A stretch of 64,000 bases of DNA. Origin: Stenopsyche tienmushanensis. Its lineage: Eukaryota > Arthropoda > Insecta > Trichoptera > Stenopsychidae. The stretch is taken from contig WACJ01000059.1 of NCBI GenBank assembly GCA_008973525.1, positions 992,001 to 1,056,000 on the forward strand, read 5' to 3'. Below the pieces are notes generated by a model that had not been told where the DNA came from, searched no databases, and was given only the letters and a program-made list of their open reading frames with translations. A program made the position numbers and the translations under genes. Position 1 is the first letter of the stretch. Each line of letters opens with the position of its first letter. This document shows positions 13,251-26,177 of the stretch, one piece after another.

Positions 13251-15645
13251 TGCAAGAACTAGGATGAAGATCCACCGATCACGATACAAACTGAAATAAT
13301 GAATCTGAATAAATCAATTTGCTTTGGGGGTATACATGTAAAGATCTAATGACCTCTCATTGTCCGGATGTTAGCTCTATCCATTGATCTATAAGGCATC
13401 GAGGCTTATTCATCCAGATCAAATAATACAGTATGTATCGAATCAATGTTCTTCGTCATTTTTATTTTTGCAAGTAATATCTTAGAAGACTTCGCTACTA
13501 GTAGAACACGAATGCGAAATTTCAATATAAATCCAAACACTACAGGAAGCCACTTTCTTGCACCAAAGCTTGATATATTTCGATACAAACACTTAGCGGT
13601 GGTCGCTCGACTGAATAAAAAATGGCATACCAAAAATAACGAAACTAATTGCAGTTATTGACAAAGAATATTTTTTACGACGTCCAAAACGAATTGAAAT
13701 TCAGCATTGGTCGAAGTCGAAACGAAATTAGCTTTAAGACATTCGGAATGTGTCGGTGTGATGCCGTCCCTTATATAAAACGTGTCCCTGCGACGATTAA
13801 AGGCGCCACTGCTATTTTTAGCACGCGTCATTCCATTCTTGGTCTGCCTTATTTTTTTTGCCTCAACCTCCTCGAAGAATTCCGTTATATTTATATTTCT
13901 TTTGTGTATTTAGCAGACTTTCGAAATGACTCTTTGAGCGGCTCGCGTTACATAACCTGCGTCTCCGACAATAATACAAATAACAACCGAACTCTTTATG
14001 GCATTACCCTTATTACTCAAATAGAAAAACGTGTCCCTCATTAATGCCATTGTCTCGGCGAGTCCGGTCAATTTGGAAAATGATAGCAAAACGGCGCTAT
14101 TCGCTCTGATGCCAGGCGATTTTCATTGAAATTTTACGAAAAGGCGTTCGTATTGACTGTTTTTCGCTCGCTGCGCATCTTTATTGCAAAGTAAGATTAA
14201 TTATGATAAGTGGTTAAGCGCATTCCGCGAGGCGCCTCCGTTCTGCGATGCAATCGCATATTTATGAGTTTTCTTCTCGTTGGATGTCATATTAATCCTG
14301 CGCTGTTTTCGTTCATTTTATTTTTTTGGGTCCCCAAATATTAATATTGTGGAATTATGGCCGCCCTGTTGCTTCGTTTGAGCTATTCTTACCCAATATC
14401 CTTGTATGTGTGGTAATGGACTCGGGGCCGTTTCGTCCGTCTTTCAAATGTGTTTTTTTTTATTATTATTTATGCAATCAAAAAGTTTAACAGTATCGGT
14501 ATTCCAACTAGATTTTCAGATTATCGAACTGATTTTTTAAATATGGATTCTTGACATGAATTTTTGCATATTGTTTACTAATATTTGCGAGTATCGAAAT
14601 GCAGCGGCACTTGACGCCAAAATGAAAGTAGGCTTAAAGACCAATCTATGCACGATGAAAAGTAATGGTTCGGCAAACATTCTGTATTAAGGTCGGGTGA
14701 TTGACATGTTTACCAATCAGCAAGTCTTATCTTTGACAACTGTATGCTTGTTTAACTCTGTAAAGGGCATAACATTTTTTGCAAATCAAATATTTAGACT
14801 TTCAGTCTCTATTCCAGATTGATAGTCTCCGTTCTGGGCATGAGGATATTTATTCTTTAAAAATATGAATGTGTATTTATTTTAATGTCATTGCCTTCAT
14901 TGCATTGGCAAATAAAAATAGCATCCAATGCTGCAGATGCTCTTCGTTGATTTTTGACCTTGACACTCTTCATAAATAACGGTAACTAATAATATCTGTT
15001 TCTTGAACCGGATTTCAATACAAAACTGACTGTAAAATGGAACCTCAAAATTTTTTAATACATTCCGATCTGATAATATTTAACTGCAATTTATAAAGGG
15101 CGTCAATTTTCATGCTTTATCGCAGGAATATCGACGGTTGAAACCAATCGTCGATGATGATCGAATACGTTCCGTCTATTGTCAGATTTCAATAAAAAGG
15201 AATGAGTAAAATTTAATTGGTTTCTCCTTGAGGAAGCGTCGTTCAACTAAATACATGGTTGACTTTGATAGCCATCGTCTCACAACTGCATATAAATTGA
15301 TTCTTCGAATGCTTCATGGTTGATATTTATGCCCTTTCAAGTTGTCATATTTTTTATGTACGATTTTTACGAAATATTTATAACGTTTACCTTTTGGGCC
15401 CACCAATTCCAAGCCATTTTTTGCGTGTTTTTTTTTATATATTTGGACTTCCTAAAATCGCGATTTTTTTTTATGCTCTTTACCTGCGCCGATTCAATTC
15501 CTCTGAATCAATTATTTTCCATATTTCAGATGACAAATTAATGGTCAGGCAATAAGAGAGTATTTTTAGAGTATTCACTTGATTCTTACGTTTTAAAAAA
15601 TACCAAAATCTTATTTGAAGTTCATAAAAACTGCCCGACAAAATC
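13251..15645. other. Non-genic DNA
   Basis: No gene recognised. The open stretch at 13,649-14,044 encodes no known domain. T-rich runs near 15,420-15,470 give long but low-complexity frames that should not be taken as genes. Confidence 0.5.
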
Positions 15646-15646
15646 C

Positions 15647-15726
15647 GGCCACACGTTGTGCCCATAAGAGTTGGCGGAAAAAAGTCTTCGGCCACAACGT
15701 GTGGCCATAGGAGTTGTAAGGGTTAA
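15647..15726 (+). mobile_element. Solo end of a piggyBac-like element with duplicated palindrome
   Basis: GGCCACACGTTGTG (15,647-15,660) and GGCCACAACGTGTGGCC (15,690-15,706) are two forms of one palindromic unit. Each is followed by a CCATAAGAGTTG/CCATAGGAGTTG module, and the segment finishes in AAGGG plus TTAA (15,723-15,726). A GGG/TTAA terminus with duplicated palindromic subterminal units is the same plan as the right ends of the 978-bp elements at 27,163 and 31,773, but with a different core sequence. No opposite end was found, so this is a solo or truncated end. Confidence 0.5.
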
Positions 15727-18700
15727 TTAGGTCATTTTGCTGGTTAAAATCTATCAGTATCTTCACCATCAACAATCATTTCTTCTTGCTTCTGTTTTTT
15801 GTCATTACCATTTATTGTTTTTTTTTTTAAATTGGGCTTCCTTACGTATTTCAAAATACTATTTTTCTAAACCTCTGAAACATTGATTACGTTTTCTTCC
15901 ATGTCATTTGAATGCTCGCATGAGCAATGAACATAATTTGTCTCGAAATGAAGATGCAGTTTGCACGATTAGTAATTCTGGGTCGTCGCCCTCAATCTTC
16001 CCGACCGATGGTCGCCCTTCGAACGCCGGCTTTAACAGCGATGACCATAGTCATTAACCAATTGCCACTTGCTGTATAAACATTGTCGAATTATATCGTT
16101 TGTTCCTCGGCACAACGCATAATTCTGCACGGTCGAGAGCTCTCCGACAAATGGGCGATCACACTTGGTTGCTCACCGTATGACATAATGTGACGAAACA
16201 TCGAAGAATTGTGGAGTAAATACCTTTTTTTGGGAAGAATGCAGGAAATGATGCTCCACATGTTTTAATTTCATTATGTCTTTCAAAACGTTCCGGTCTC
16301 GCCCGAGTGCCCGGTGTTGTCATAGAGGCGAACGCTTTTATCACCCGAGATTCGCGCTCTCCGAAGGCTCGGCGACTTGGCACACACATTAATAAGCATT
16401 CGAGAAACGACGCAACGCAGCCGGACTGTTCTGCTTATTAATTTATTTCGATGTGTGCGATACGGATCCTCGAGGATATTGGGAAACGAACGTTGAGAAA
16501 TCTAGCAGAAATGAAAACATCGAGCCTAACCTTGAAACGACTCGCTTCCTTTTATCATAACACATGTACATAACGTGCAGCGCTGCGAAATTTCAGCGAC
16601 CGATCGATTGTTCGCCAAAAATTGAGTCGCCTCAGAATTCCGACGTTTCGTAGATTTCTTTGTGTCGCTGGATAGAAAATGTTAATTCAAGTGTTCGAAG
16701 AAAAGGTCGTCGGAAAGCAGCAGTATCGGCGAATTGCACCATCGAGCCGCCTGGGAGGGTGGACGTTCTCTCGGCCCGGTTGCTATGTCGACACATTCTA
16801 TTGTCGTCGTCTTACTGTTCCACGCCTTCTATGTTCTCTACATTCGCAATTGTGACAAATTCTCGTCCAAACCTCATATCTATGTCATTCGCTCCGACGT
16901 GTAAAAATACGATGCCAGAAAGGACATAGTGCCATTTTAATTTCCATCGACTTTATATATGATAATTATGCGCGGAATCTAGCATTGTCGAGTGGTACCG
17001 TATGTATTATCACACTGATGGCAGTGTATTTAAAATAGACGTCTTTATGCAGGGCGCACACGAACGTGTTTCGGTTTGAAAACAGTTTTCAATTATCATT
17101 AAACATTTGTTTCATATATTGAACGTTACCATAATCTTTCACTTGGGTCAATCAGTCAAAATATCATACTGATATTAAATGACTTGTATTTAAGCGATGT
17201 TCGATGCGTTCATTATGAGTCGTTAATAATCAAGTGGGGCCATCTCTCGGAGGAAGGTTGACATACGTTCTAAGTAATTGCAAAGCTTGTACTTAGCAAA
17301 CTTCAACTTTTGAGTCCGAGGCTATGCCCACGTAAGACTCGTTAATTTTGCTTATTAATAGCTCTTATAAATGACTTTAATGTTGGCATAGTGGTTTGGA
17401 TACCGAACTTGAAATATGTAATTGTTAAGCTTAAAACCGAAATTCTTGGATTGTGCTGTAAGAATGCCGTGTTACACGATAATTATCTTTGATGTATTGT
17501 ATAATCATCGATTCTTATTAAATATATTTTTAGTGGACATCTTTCAATGCTGTGTCTGAAAGCGTGAAAATAAATTGTCACATAAATAACGAAGTACTAA
17601 AATTTAGCGTTCTAATTTCTTGACGATTTTCCGAATCCGATTTTTAAGACATGATTAATGAAAGTCCCAAATGTTGGCACAGTGGGCTAGTTTTTAGTTT
17701 CCTATTGTAAATGTTTTGAGCTTAAATTTTGGCTGTGGGAAAAAGAGTCAACTCTAGATTGAAAAAGTAACCGATCGATCATCTTGATCTAAATTTTTCT
17801 GATTACATAATTCTGAAAAAGGTATTTTTTTTATTCTAATCTTGAATCAAAATACATCTGTCAATCTTTTAAATTTGAAACCTCAAAAAATCTCACATTG
17901 GTTGAATTTTAGACCAAGTGACCAAAGTTCTGCTTTTTTCGGTGGGAGTTGAGTTTTGGGGATGGGATTCACTCAATGGCCTTAGGTTCGACAGTGGTAG
18001 CCATCCATGAAATTTAATACGGCATTAACGTAGCTTTTATAATTAAAATCGACCAATTATACGAGACAGTGATGATATTGAAATGAAATCAGCTCACATT
18101 TAGCATTACAAGATTTTTCATTTTCACACATTCTGCTCAAATTAGTTTCCGACGTGCATTCAAAGCTAATGACTTTAATTCAGGCAATACGACAACAGCA
18201 TATTTCTCACCGTTCATTGTAGAAAATAATATCCATGTGTCTTTTAACCGTGTTAAAACAATACAATAGGCATATTTTCTTACCGTGTTATTTCAAGAAC
18301 GTATAAATATGCATAGTGGGCGAAAATATACGAATTCTTATTGCGTAGCTTTTATTAGTATGAATACCGAAATGTAAATCTTTATTTTGTCATACTAATA
18401 TAACATTTTATTATATTTTTTTTATATGTGAAAATATTTTTCTAATTTACTTTTTTGTTATAAAATAACTAAGTAAAAAGGTACTTTTTAATTTCATTTG
18501 ATGGAATGTTCTAAAGACCTGAACATAAGATTATCCTTGTATAGCGTGTCTTGTTACGATGATTTTCTATGGATCAAATATGGACCTTTTCATATAGAGT
18601 TTTTTAGTAGAGCATTTTTAATTGATTACAACATATTTTTGCTGTGGTCGTTTAATTTGTTTTGTGTAAAAAATAGATGATTTCTTGCACTTCTTGCTAT

Positions 18701-21700
18701 TTTGATCAAACTTGATCAAGGAATGCTTATTTATTTGAAAAAATTAAGTCACAAGGATTGGAATGGGGCTCGCAAAAAAGAAATTGTTCAAGAGGGGGTC
18801 CGCGAAAAAAAATTGCTCGCGCAAGAGGGAATAATCTATATTTTTTCTGAGATTGAACGGAAGGAAATATGAACAATTAGATAGTTTCAATATTTTATGA
18901 TATATAACGATATGAAATTATAAAAAATATATAAAAACCATTACAATTTAACCTCGCTCGGATCCCTATATTATAAATAATCGTAAATAAAATATCAAAT
19001 TGTCAGGTTCCTACGCTTATTAATATTAACCAGTAAAGGTATTTTAATTTATACGAGCGCCTTGACATATAGCATTTCAATGAGAAATGTGTAACTGAAT
19101 CGTAAAAAGGTCGCGAATAAAAATTATGGTTAATATTCGTTTAAATCAACCGGGACAATAGACAGAGACGGCGAGCAATAATCTCCGGGAGAAGTCCAGA
19201 GGACGCCTACTCTACCAGGAAATTGCCAATACACTGACAATTAATTCCACCAAATAAAGTCATCGTCTGCAGATTGACTCAGCATGACGGTCGTCATTAT
19301 ACGGTATTTAAAATTAACACACGTTAGCATCGTAATACGTTCGATGCTCGCATTCTCTGTTGTGCTTATCGGATCGTATGAATCTGCACAGCTCATCGCA
19401 TAATGAAGGCGCAGAAAAATGCTCCATTAGATGTCGAAACGCCGATATCGAGATCCGCTAATAGATACTCATTACTGTAATCATTTAAACAGCCCAATGA
19501 TGAAACGCCTCAAATCTCCTCATTAGACTAATGCAGTTTGTTATATTTCATAGTCGGCACTGTTAGACCTGTCCGGATAGTGGAATTCTTTTGTGAAAAA
19601 CATATCCGGCATAATGAGATCACGATCTTTTTCATCGATGGCCGTGAGCACACATTTTTTTCAATAAAAATTCATTTAATTGCGCATAAAGAGATCGATT
19701 TTTTCCCCGCAGTAATTAGCCGAGGGTATGTATGTCTCGTTCGATTCGAGAGCGAAACTTTCGTAATTCAATTCGACGATAAAGAATAGTCTCTATTTAG
19801 CATCTCGTTTATAATAGCTCAACTTCGGATGACGTTAGAGGTGACCGCGTGTTGCACGATGTTCCCAAATGTACTTTTAATTACATCACGTGCGTAATTC
19901 TTTTAAAAAAAGGCAAATCCTCCTCGTGTTTACACCATTAAAAGTTTCGTGAATGACAGGTGAATATTTTTAACGATGAAACATCTTTCTCTAGATGTTA
20001 TTCTGATGCGAAATTTATCAACAGTTACCCAGTTAGTATGATTTGCTGTACTGCATATTTAACGCAAATTTTGTAATGTCAATAGGGAAAAAATGTACAA
20101 GATCCGGCAGACTAGACCGAAGTGTCAACATTTTCTCTATAGAATTCAATTTTAATAGTGAAATTCCACATAGGTAAAAAAAAGATAATAGATACAGCTA
20201 TATTAAAGATAATACAAAATATATTGTACTTGCTCACAAGTGGAGCCCTCAGTTTTTGATGTTCAGCTATAATTTGGAGCAGCGAGTGCCTATAAGAAAG
20301 CAAGAAACTGCTCAGATCATAAATTAATTGTTGCAGAAGGTTCTTCTCAGTTCATGCTTTTAAACCGTATTCCACAGAATTCACATGGATAAAATTCTAA
20401 TTGAGAGGAAAATATTTTACTACAGCAACATCTTGAATTGTTGTAGAGATGAACCCAGTTCGATATTTCTTCTTAGTGTTTATGATGCTCGAAAATATCG
20501 ACTTGCATAAGTATATTTATCTAAATAGGTATGGTATTTTTTTAATGATTTTAAGTCTATGTAAAATATTTAATAACTTCGTAGTTTTATCTGTATCATC
20601 GTATTCTGAATTTTTGGTTTTCAAGCAATCATTCTTGAATTCACAACATTTAATTTTTTTAAGCTCTTCTCTATTGAGAGATTTTCCCAAACTCTCGATC
20701 TGTATGAAAATAAAAACCGCGCTGTCGGAATAAGGTGCGTATGGGAGTTTCCAATACAATAACTATTGCAAATCTTACATTCATATAGGTCATGATTGGG
20801 AGTCTCAAATATTCGTTTAATCAATCTCCAACTGTTTCTGCAATGTTTCTGATTCTATTTCTTTTATTTCGCTGTTTATTATCTGCACTTCTAAATCAGA
20901 GAAGTTGGACGACTTATCGGTTTTTATTAAAAGATTGTTAAAATTTCTGACCAATGTCTTGGATAGAAACTTTCCCCGTTTTTAAATATATTAACGCGTT
21001 TTAAAATATAGTAACAAAATTTTATTAGTATTCATTTCTTCGAGCTTTTTAAATAAAAATTAGTAAAAAATTTCTATAGTTATCAGTGTAGTATTGTTGG
21101 CACTTTTTCTTTTCTTTTTGCATTTATTTGTTGCAATTTCGATTGGCAGAAGAACATCAAGCAATTTTCTTAAAAAATATATATTTTCATCAGTAATAAT
21201 TTCCAACAGTGTTTATTTGTTTATATACAAGTTTCATACAAGTTGCGCGGTCCCGACAGATAAGTGGATTAGGAAAATAAGTAGTAGACATAAGGAAAAT
21301 AAGTGGTAGGCATTTAAGTCATGATTAATTTAAATACATAATTGTATTTTTTATAATTTTATTGTATCTTGACAAACATTGATAAGAGGCTATAGTTCGT
21401 CACAAGAATTTATTTTTCCATTGCTAAGATAGTAAGATGCTTTATGAACTGCAATGTTTTTATCATTTTTACAGTGTCCAGATTTTTCCCACAATTGCAT
21501 GATATCATTCGTTTAAGCTCTCGATGAATGCGATTTTGATATTATTTTGTGGTCTAATCGTATGTCAGCATATTTTCGATAGCTTAAGATACATATGAGG
21601 ATAACTCAAAATAATTGTTCGTATATGGCAGACGGTGCAATTTTTCCTTCGGATCGTTTTTGGTCGTTGTCTCAGAAAATATCTTTATTTGGTCACGGCT

Positions 21701-22315
21701 TCGAATCCCGCCGGTCATCCGCACATCCTTGACATTGAACAATTTATAGATTTCTGTTTCGATAGATTTTTACGATTGTATAATGACTATTCCGCAATAA
21801 ATTAAAGTATTGTTGTAAGCGTTTTTAATTTTTAAAGCCGTCGTTAAACTGTCAACCGACCCGTTTGTAATATATTGAGCCGGGTGGAAATAAATATTCT
21901 TTGCATGTTGCTCGTGTGAACTTCGAAGGCTTCGGATCTTAAATGGGACTGTTATTATGCATTCGGGTCTTAGATTGTACCACGATGAGTGCTCAGGTTT
22001 ATATGACTACCACCTCTAAATATATCATTCTTGCAAAGGTAAATCTGTTAACAGTCAGATAAAAGCCTTTGACGCTTTTCATATTTTATCAACGCAAATA
22101 TAAAAATGTTATAAATAATGATGCAGAATATAAGATCCCATTTAAAATTTCCATTTGCAGAAGAGAAGCGCCGAAAGTTTAGACATTTTTGGGTATTTCG
22201 ATGAAGAGTTTACCCGTTTAAACGACTTGAAACGTAAAAATAATTGACAGTCATATGATTAGATTTCCTGCTGCTTGCTGAATATTGCCATTGATTTTTT
22301 TGGTGTTAATTAAAC
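15727..22315. other. Non-genic DNA, partly CpG-dense
   Basis: No gene recognised across 6.6 kb. CG-dense, complex blocks at about 15,960-16,960 and 19,140-19,800 contrast with AT-rich stretches (17,500-19,030 and 20,100-21,450). The open stretch at 16,660-16,929 has no recognisable domain. The mosaic looks like a regulatory desert or long intron. Confidence 0.5.
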
Positions 22316-22450
22316 ATGCCTTCGCTGACCTCAACCTCGGTGTCTTCCAGACCCGGTATCGTAGTCAATGTGACTTATGAGGCCAATTTATTTTTGCATA
22401 ATCTGAAGCCGAAACCGTTTATCAGTTCTTGGAATTGCCCGAAGAACTAG
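22316..22450 (+). CDS. Possible 44-aa small ORF, unrecognised
   Basis: An ATG in AT-rich context opens a 44-codon frame rich in Ser/Thr at the start (MPSLTSTSVSSRPG) and ending in TAG. The block is much more GC-rich than its surroundings, which is why it is listed, but no domain, signal peptide or transmembrane segment is evident and no splice or promoter context was found. It may equally be a chance frame in a conserved noncoding block. Confidence 0.12.
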   Translation: MPSLTSTSVSSRPGIVVNVTYEANLFLHNLKPKPFISSWNCPKN

Positions 22451-23377
22451 AAAAACACGTTTTATGCGATCGCAGGATCTGATAGTATTTCCGCGATGGC
22501 TATTGTTCATGTTTGATTGTGCAAACCGTCAATTGAGTCTCGATTATTTCGTGAACTTTTTTGCGACGATATGCAATTTCAGTGGCACTCGCAGACGTTC
22601 GTTGTCTGGTAATGTTTTTTTTAAACGACGACGCAAACCATTGCGGTGCCGTCGTGTACGAAGGCGACCTTTTTCCCCATGACCTTTCTCGGTGTATCAT
22701 ACGTGAACTATTATTGGGCCAAGGGAAACCGTTTTCATAATGTACACCTTGTGCTAAAGCGCCGTCGACAGACATTCGGGTCATAGGTGAAATGGTCATA
22801 TTAGTATTTTTTTTTTCTCAATACAATTTGCATTTGTGTCTTATTGATAGTGCAAAGAAACCCGTCATCGTCATCCATCATCGCGGTGTTGAATTGAATT
22901 GCAAAAACATGTCATGTTAAATAAACTGCAAACTTTACAGGATGGCTTGTGGTTGTGTACAGTTAGCTCTGTCATATATTTTATACGGTTGTCATGGAAT
23001 CATACAGAATTAGAAAATCGCTACACATAAAATAGTCTATATTAACAAAGAAATAATATCAAGCGAAAACACTGCCATGAATCCAGGTGTGAATAGATGT
23101 GAAGATGTGAAAAATGGACATAAATTAAATTCTTATCCATAATCAACGTCAATTATCCAGACGCTGAAAATAATAGATGAACGCTGTAAATTGTTTTTCC
23201 AGCATCCTTTTAAGGGCACAACTCCAGAAGGTTCCAAATTTTATTCTTTAAAATCAAAGCGTGTGTATAAAGTTGTCGCTTATGTTTAGCGTGGGAAAGC
23301 TCGGAAAACAAACATTTATTGAAGCCAAGTTGACCGCCAGAACTTCACAAAATATATTTGCATTGAAGGGGACAGAC
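22451..23377. other. Non-genic DNA
   Basis: No gene recognised. A GC-richer block at 22,540-22,800 yields open frames on both strands without recognisable domains. Confidence 0.5.
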
Positions 23378-23486
23378 TTAATAAGTTCGTAAGATTTTTT
23401 TCCCTTTACACTTTTTTTTCTTCGTTTGGTTCATCGTTCGTTCGTTGGATAATTTCTTAAAAAAATATCCAACGAACTTATTGAGT
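23378..23486. mobile_element. Mariner-type MITE (about 110 bp)
   Basis: The left end reads TTAATAAGTTCGTAAGATTT from 23,379. The right end, read on the minus strand from about 23,483, gives CAATAAGTTCGTTGGATA. The two are inverted repeats enclosing only about 70 bp of AT-rich, self-complementary sequence. The same terminal words, TAATAAGTTCGTAGGAT, start the mariner fossil at 33,201, so this is probably a non-autonomous or internally deleted derivative of that family. No coding sequence remains. Confidence 0.65.
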
Positions 23487-24804
23487 GATGTGTTGTTATA
23501 TATTATTATCTGGATCTTTGACAATATTTAAAGCTATACTAAAAGTACTGATTAACACCAAATCCACATAAAAAATGTTGGGTGGCATAATTTTGCTCAA
23601 AGTTGATTTATTTTCATATTGTTTTGTTTTGGTGTCATTTATAGCATGTTTTTTGTATACTATCGCCCGAAACTGGTGTAATTTGCATCCCTCGTTTTCA
23701 CATGCCAACCTTACCCCGTCTGTTCGAAGTGATTATTTTTTATTCAAGAAAATATTCAGATTTAAATGCGCTTCTTATGCCATGGAATGATTTAACCGGT
23801 CGTGTCTTCTTTTTTTGTTGTTGATGAAACGCGGAAGCTATTAAGTAACACAAAAAGACGATCATCACGTCTCTTTGACCGTCAGATCTTATCAAAACAC
23901 TTCGTTTAATTTGATTATTTTAAAATGAAATTCTACGCCGATTGACGCATCAAGGTCGAGGCTTTTTGATAGTCTGCACGATGATTGATGGCAGTCCGCA
24001 AAGAAAACGGTCATTTTCTTATTTAATTGCATATCGCATACATTTCGCAGTGAATACGATCTTTTTAATTCGTCCACAATTAATATCGTGTATGAGAAAT
24101 AATCGAATCGAAAAATATCACCTACCACGTTGGGAAATTTGAACGAAGCCATGCTCAGTGTTGTGTTCATGGAGACATTGATGCCTTTGTTGGATGTGCG
24201 GTGATTAAAATAATTAGGAACGATATGGAAGTTGGTCGTATCCATTACGGTTCTCACGTTTGCCCCGCTTTTTGTTCGTTGTACATTCAAAATGAGAACG
24301 AGGGGGTGGCAACTTTACAAATTATTTCCTAACAAAACGAACTTTAACAAAATTATACGTCATTGCCGACGTAAAATATATATCATAAAAGCATATTTGA
24401 TCAACGTATGCGATCTTCGACGTGCAGTGTTCATAGCGTGCACCGATTATAACACAATGGTATCCACAATCAACGAAAGCGATTATCTTGTTATTAATCT
24501 TACCATGTTTGTATTTGTATGAGAGTCTTGAGAAAAACGTTTCGAAATCGTCGCTCCTACATTGTTATTAGCCTTTAGTAAGTTCATTATTGTAAGATGC
24601 GTGGGAAGAAAGCTTCCGAACAATACTCTTCAAAACAGTGTCACGTTAGTGGATCAAAATGTGAGTCGATTTTCAATTATTCGACAGTCTAACCTTATTT
24701 CAATAAGAGTAATCGATAATGGCTTCTTGCATATATTAAAAAACGACTATATCTATTTTCCTGTTTTCATCATCATCGCAGCCATAAACAGCCATAAAAT
24801 TCAC
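23487..24804. other. Non-genic DNA
   Basis: No gene recognised. Overlapping open frames on both strands at 23,892-24,522 show no known domain. Confidence 0.5.
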
Positions 24805-24895
24805 CTCCTCGGGTGCTCGATATTGAAAGCAGCATGACCTCCAGGCTTCTGGGTATTCCTCCGGGTTCACCTGGGTGAATGTACTTTCCATATCG
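24805..24895 (+). repeat. Fragment of the SINE-like repeat
   Basis: Contains GTGCTCGATATTGAAAGCAG, CATGACCTCC and CACCTGGGTGAAT words. These match the head modules at 51,836 and 62,600-62,640. Head only. Confidence 0.5.
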
Positions 24896-26177
24896 TGTCA
24901 TGTCGTATTTTGGCATCAGCAGCTTGGGTATGAATTTTCCAATTCTGTCTATTTTGGAAGACAAACTAAGGAAATCCTATCTTCAATATTTTCAGTCAAT
25001 ATCTCATACTTGCAGGTTTTCTTCGCCATCTTAGATTATCCCACTGTAAACTCTAATGCAACTTACAATTTGTAATGGAAATATTCCGCCAAATTCTGTG
25101 TTCGTCACATCGTACATTTGTTCACGCTCGTTATAATATCGTAAAATAAATCAATTCGAATTTAATCTTATGGAACATTCTTCAACATAATTTAATGCTT
25201 CGTGGTGGTTTTCAGTCGCAAAATATAGTACAAGATTTTATTATCGTCCCCTTAGAATGATCATAATCATCGGAGAAAGAAGCACTGACATGCTCAGTTT
25301 GTGAATTTTCAGCAAATTATATACTTGTGTTATTCGACGTAGTCTATCATAACATCTCGCATCGTCGATTTTCTTCAGCCATACTCTTACCTTCAATTGA
25401 CAGTTGGCCGGTCGCGCTCTATTTACCAGCTCCATGTGATTAGACGATTAGCTTGGAAAAAAAATGATCTTAAAACTGTGACTCGTGTATATAGCCTTTG
25501 CCCATACAGTAGGAGAAATTGATAAAATGTTCCCTAAGAATTCTTCGAAAAGAATATCTTTCAAGTTTAATGATGGTGAGTCATCAATGGGAAATCGACC
25601 AATCATTTTTGGTGAGATGTGCATTGCATAAGGATGGTTTCCTTCCACGAAGACCGAATTGTTAATTATTTTATCAGATATCAATATAATCGCCGTGCTT
25701 TGACAAATTTTATATTGAATACGAAACATAATTTGTTTTCGCATTCATTGATTATTGAAAATTAAAAAAATGGTAAACGCTAACATAATGTGAAATAATA
25801 TTGTGCCATATCCAAATCATGTTTATCATGGTGCAGTCATTCATGGAAGTGACACATCTTCAACTTCAAATATTCAATTTTTCAATGATAACAAGACCAC
25901 TATTTTTTCGATTGACATTTTCATGCTCTTCTTGATATGGAAATAGGTTGATTTTAAAGATGGAACAGCTATCCTTTGAATCTAGTCGAAATCAAAATCT
26001 ATGCATGGGTGGTGACATTTGCGTTTTATCAAAGTGACAATCTACAATCGCGATATAATTTTCTCCACTCTTATATATAACTGCCGCAGAGAAAGTGATA
26101 AATGCTCTTCTTTCAGCGTTCTCTAGTTTTGTCTGCGGTTCTTAATTATATCGAGATGTTTGCTCTATTGTCCATAT
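24896..26177. other. Non-genic DNA
   Basis: No gene recognised in this interval. Open stretches are short and of biased composition. Confidence 0.5.

Noticed and set aside
13649..14044. 131-codon open frame on the plus strand
   Set aside because: Longest frame in the desert but without domain, biased codon use or splice context; treated as chance.
21690..21730. GGCTTCGAATCCCG resembling a tRNA B box on the plus strand
   Set aside because: No convincing A box or acceptor stem upstream at the right distance.
23892..24290. 132-codon open frame on the minus strand
   Set aside because: Overlaps open frames on the other strand, with no known domain or supporting signals.
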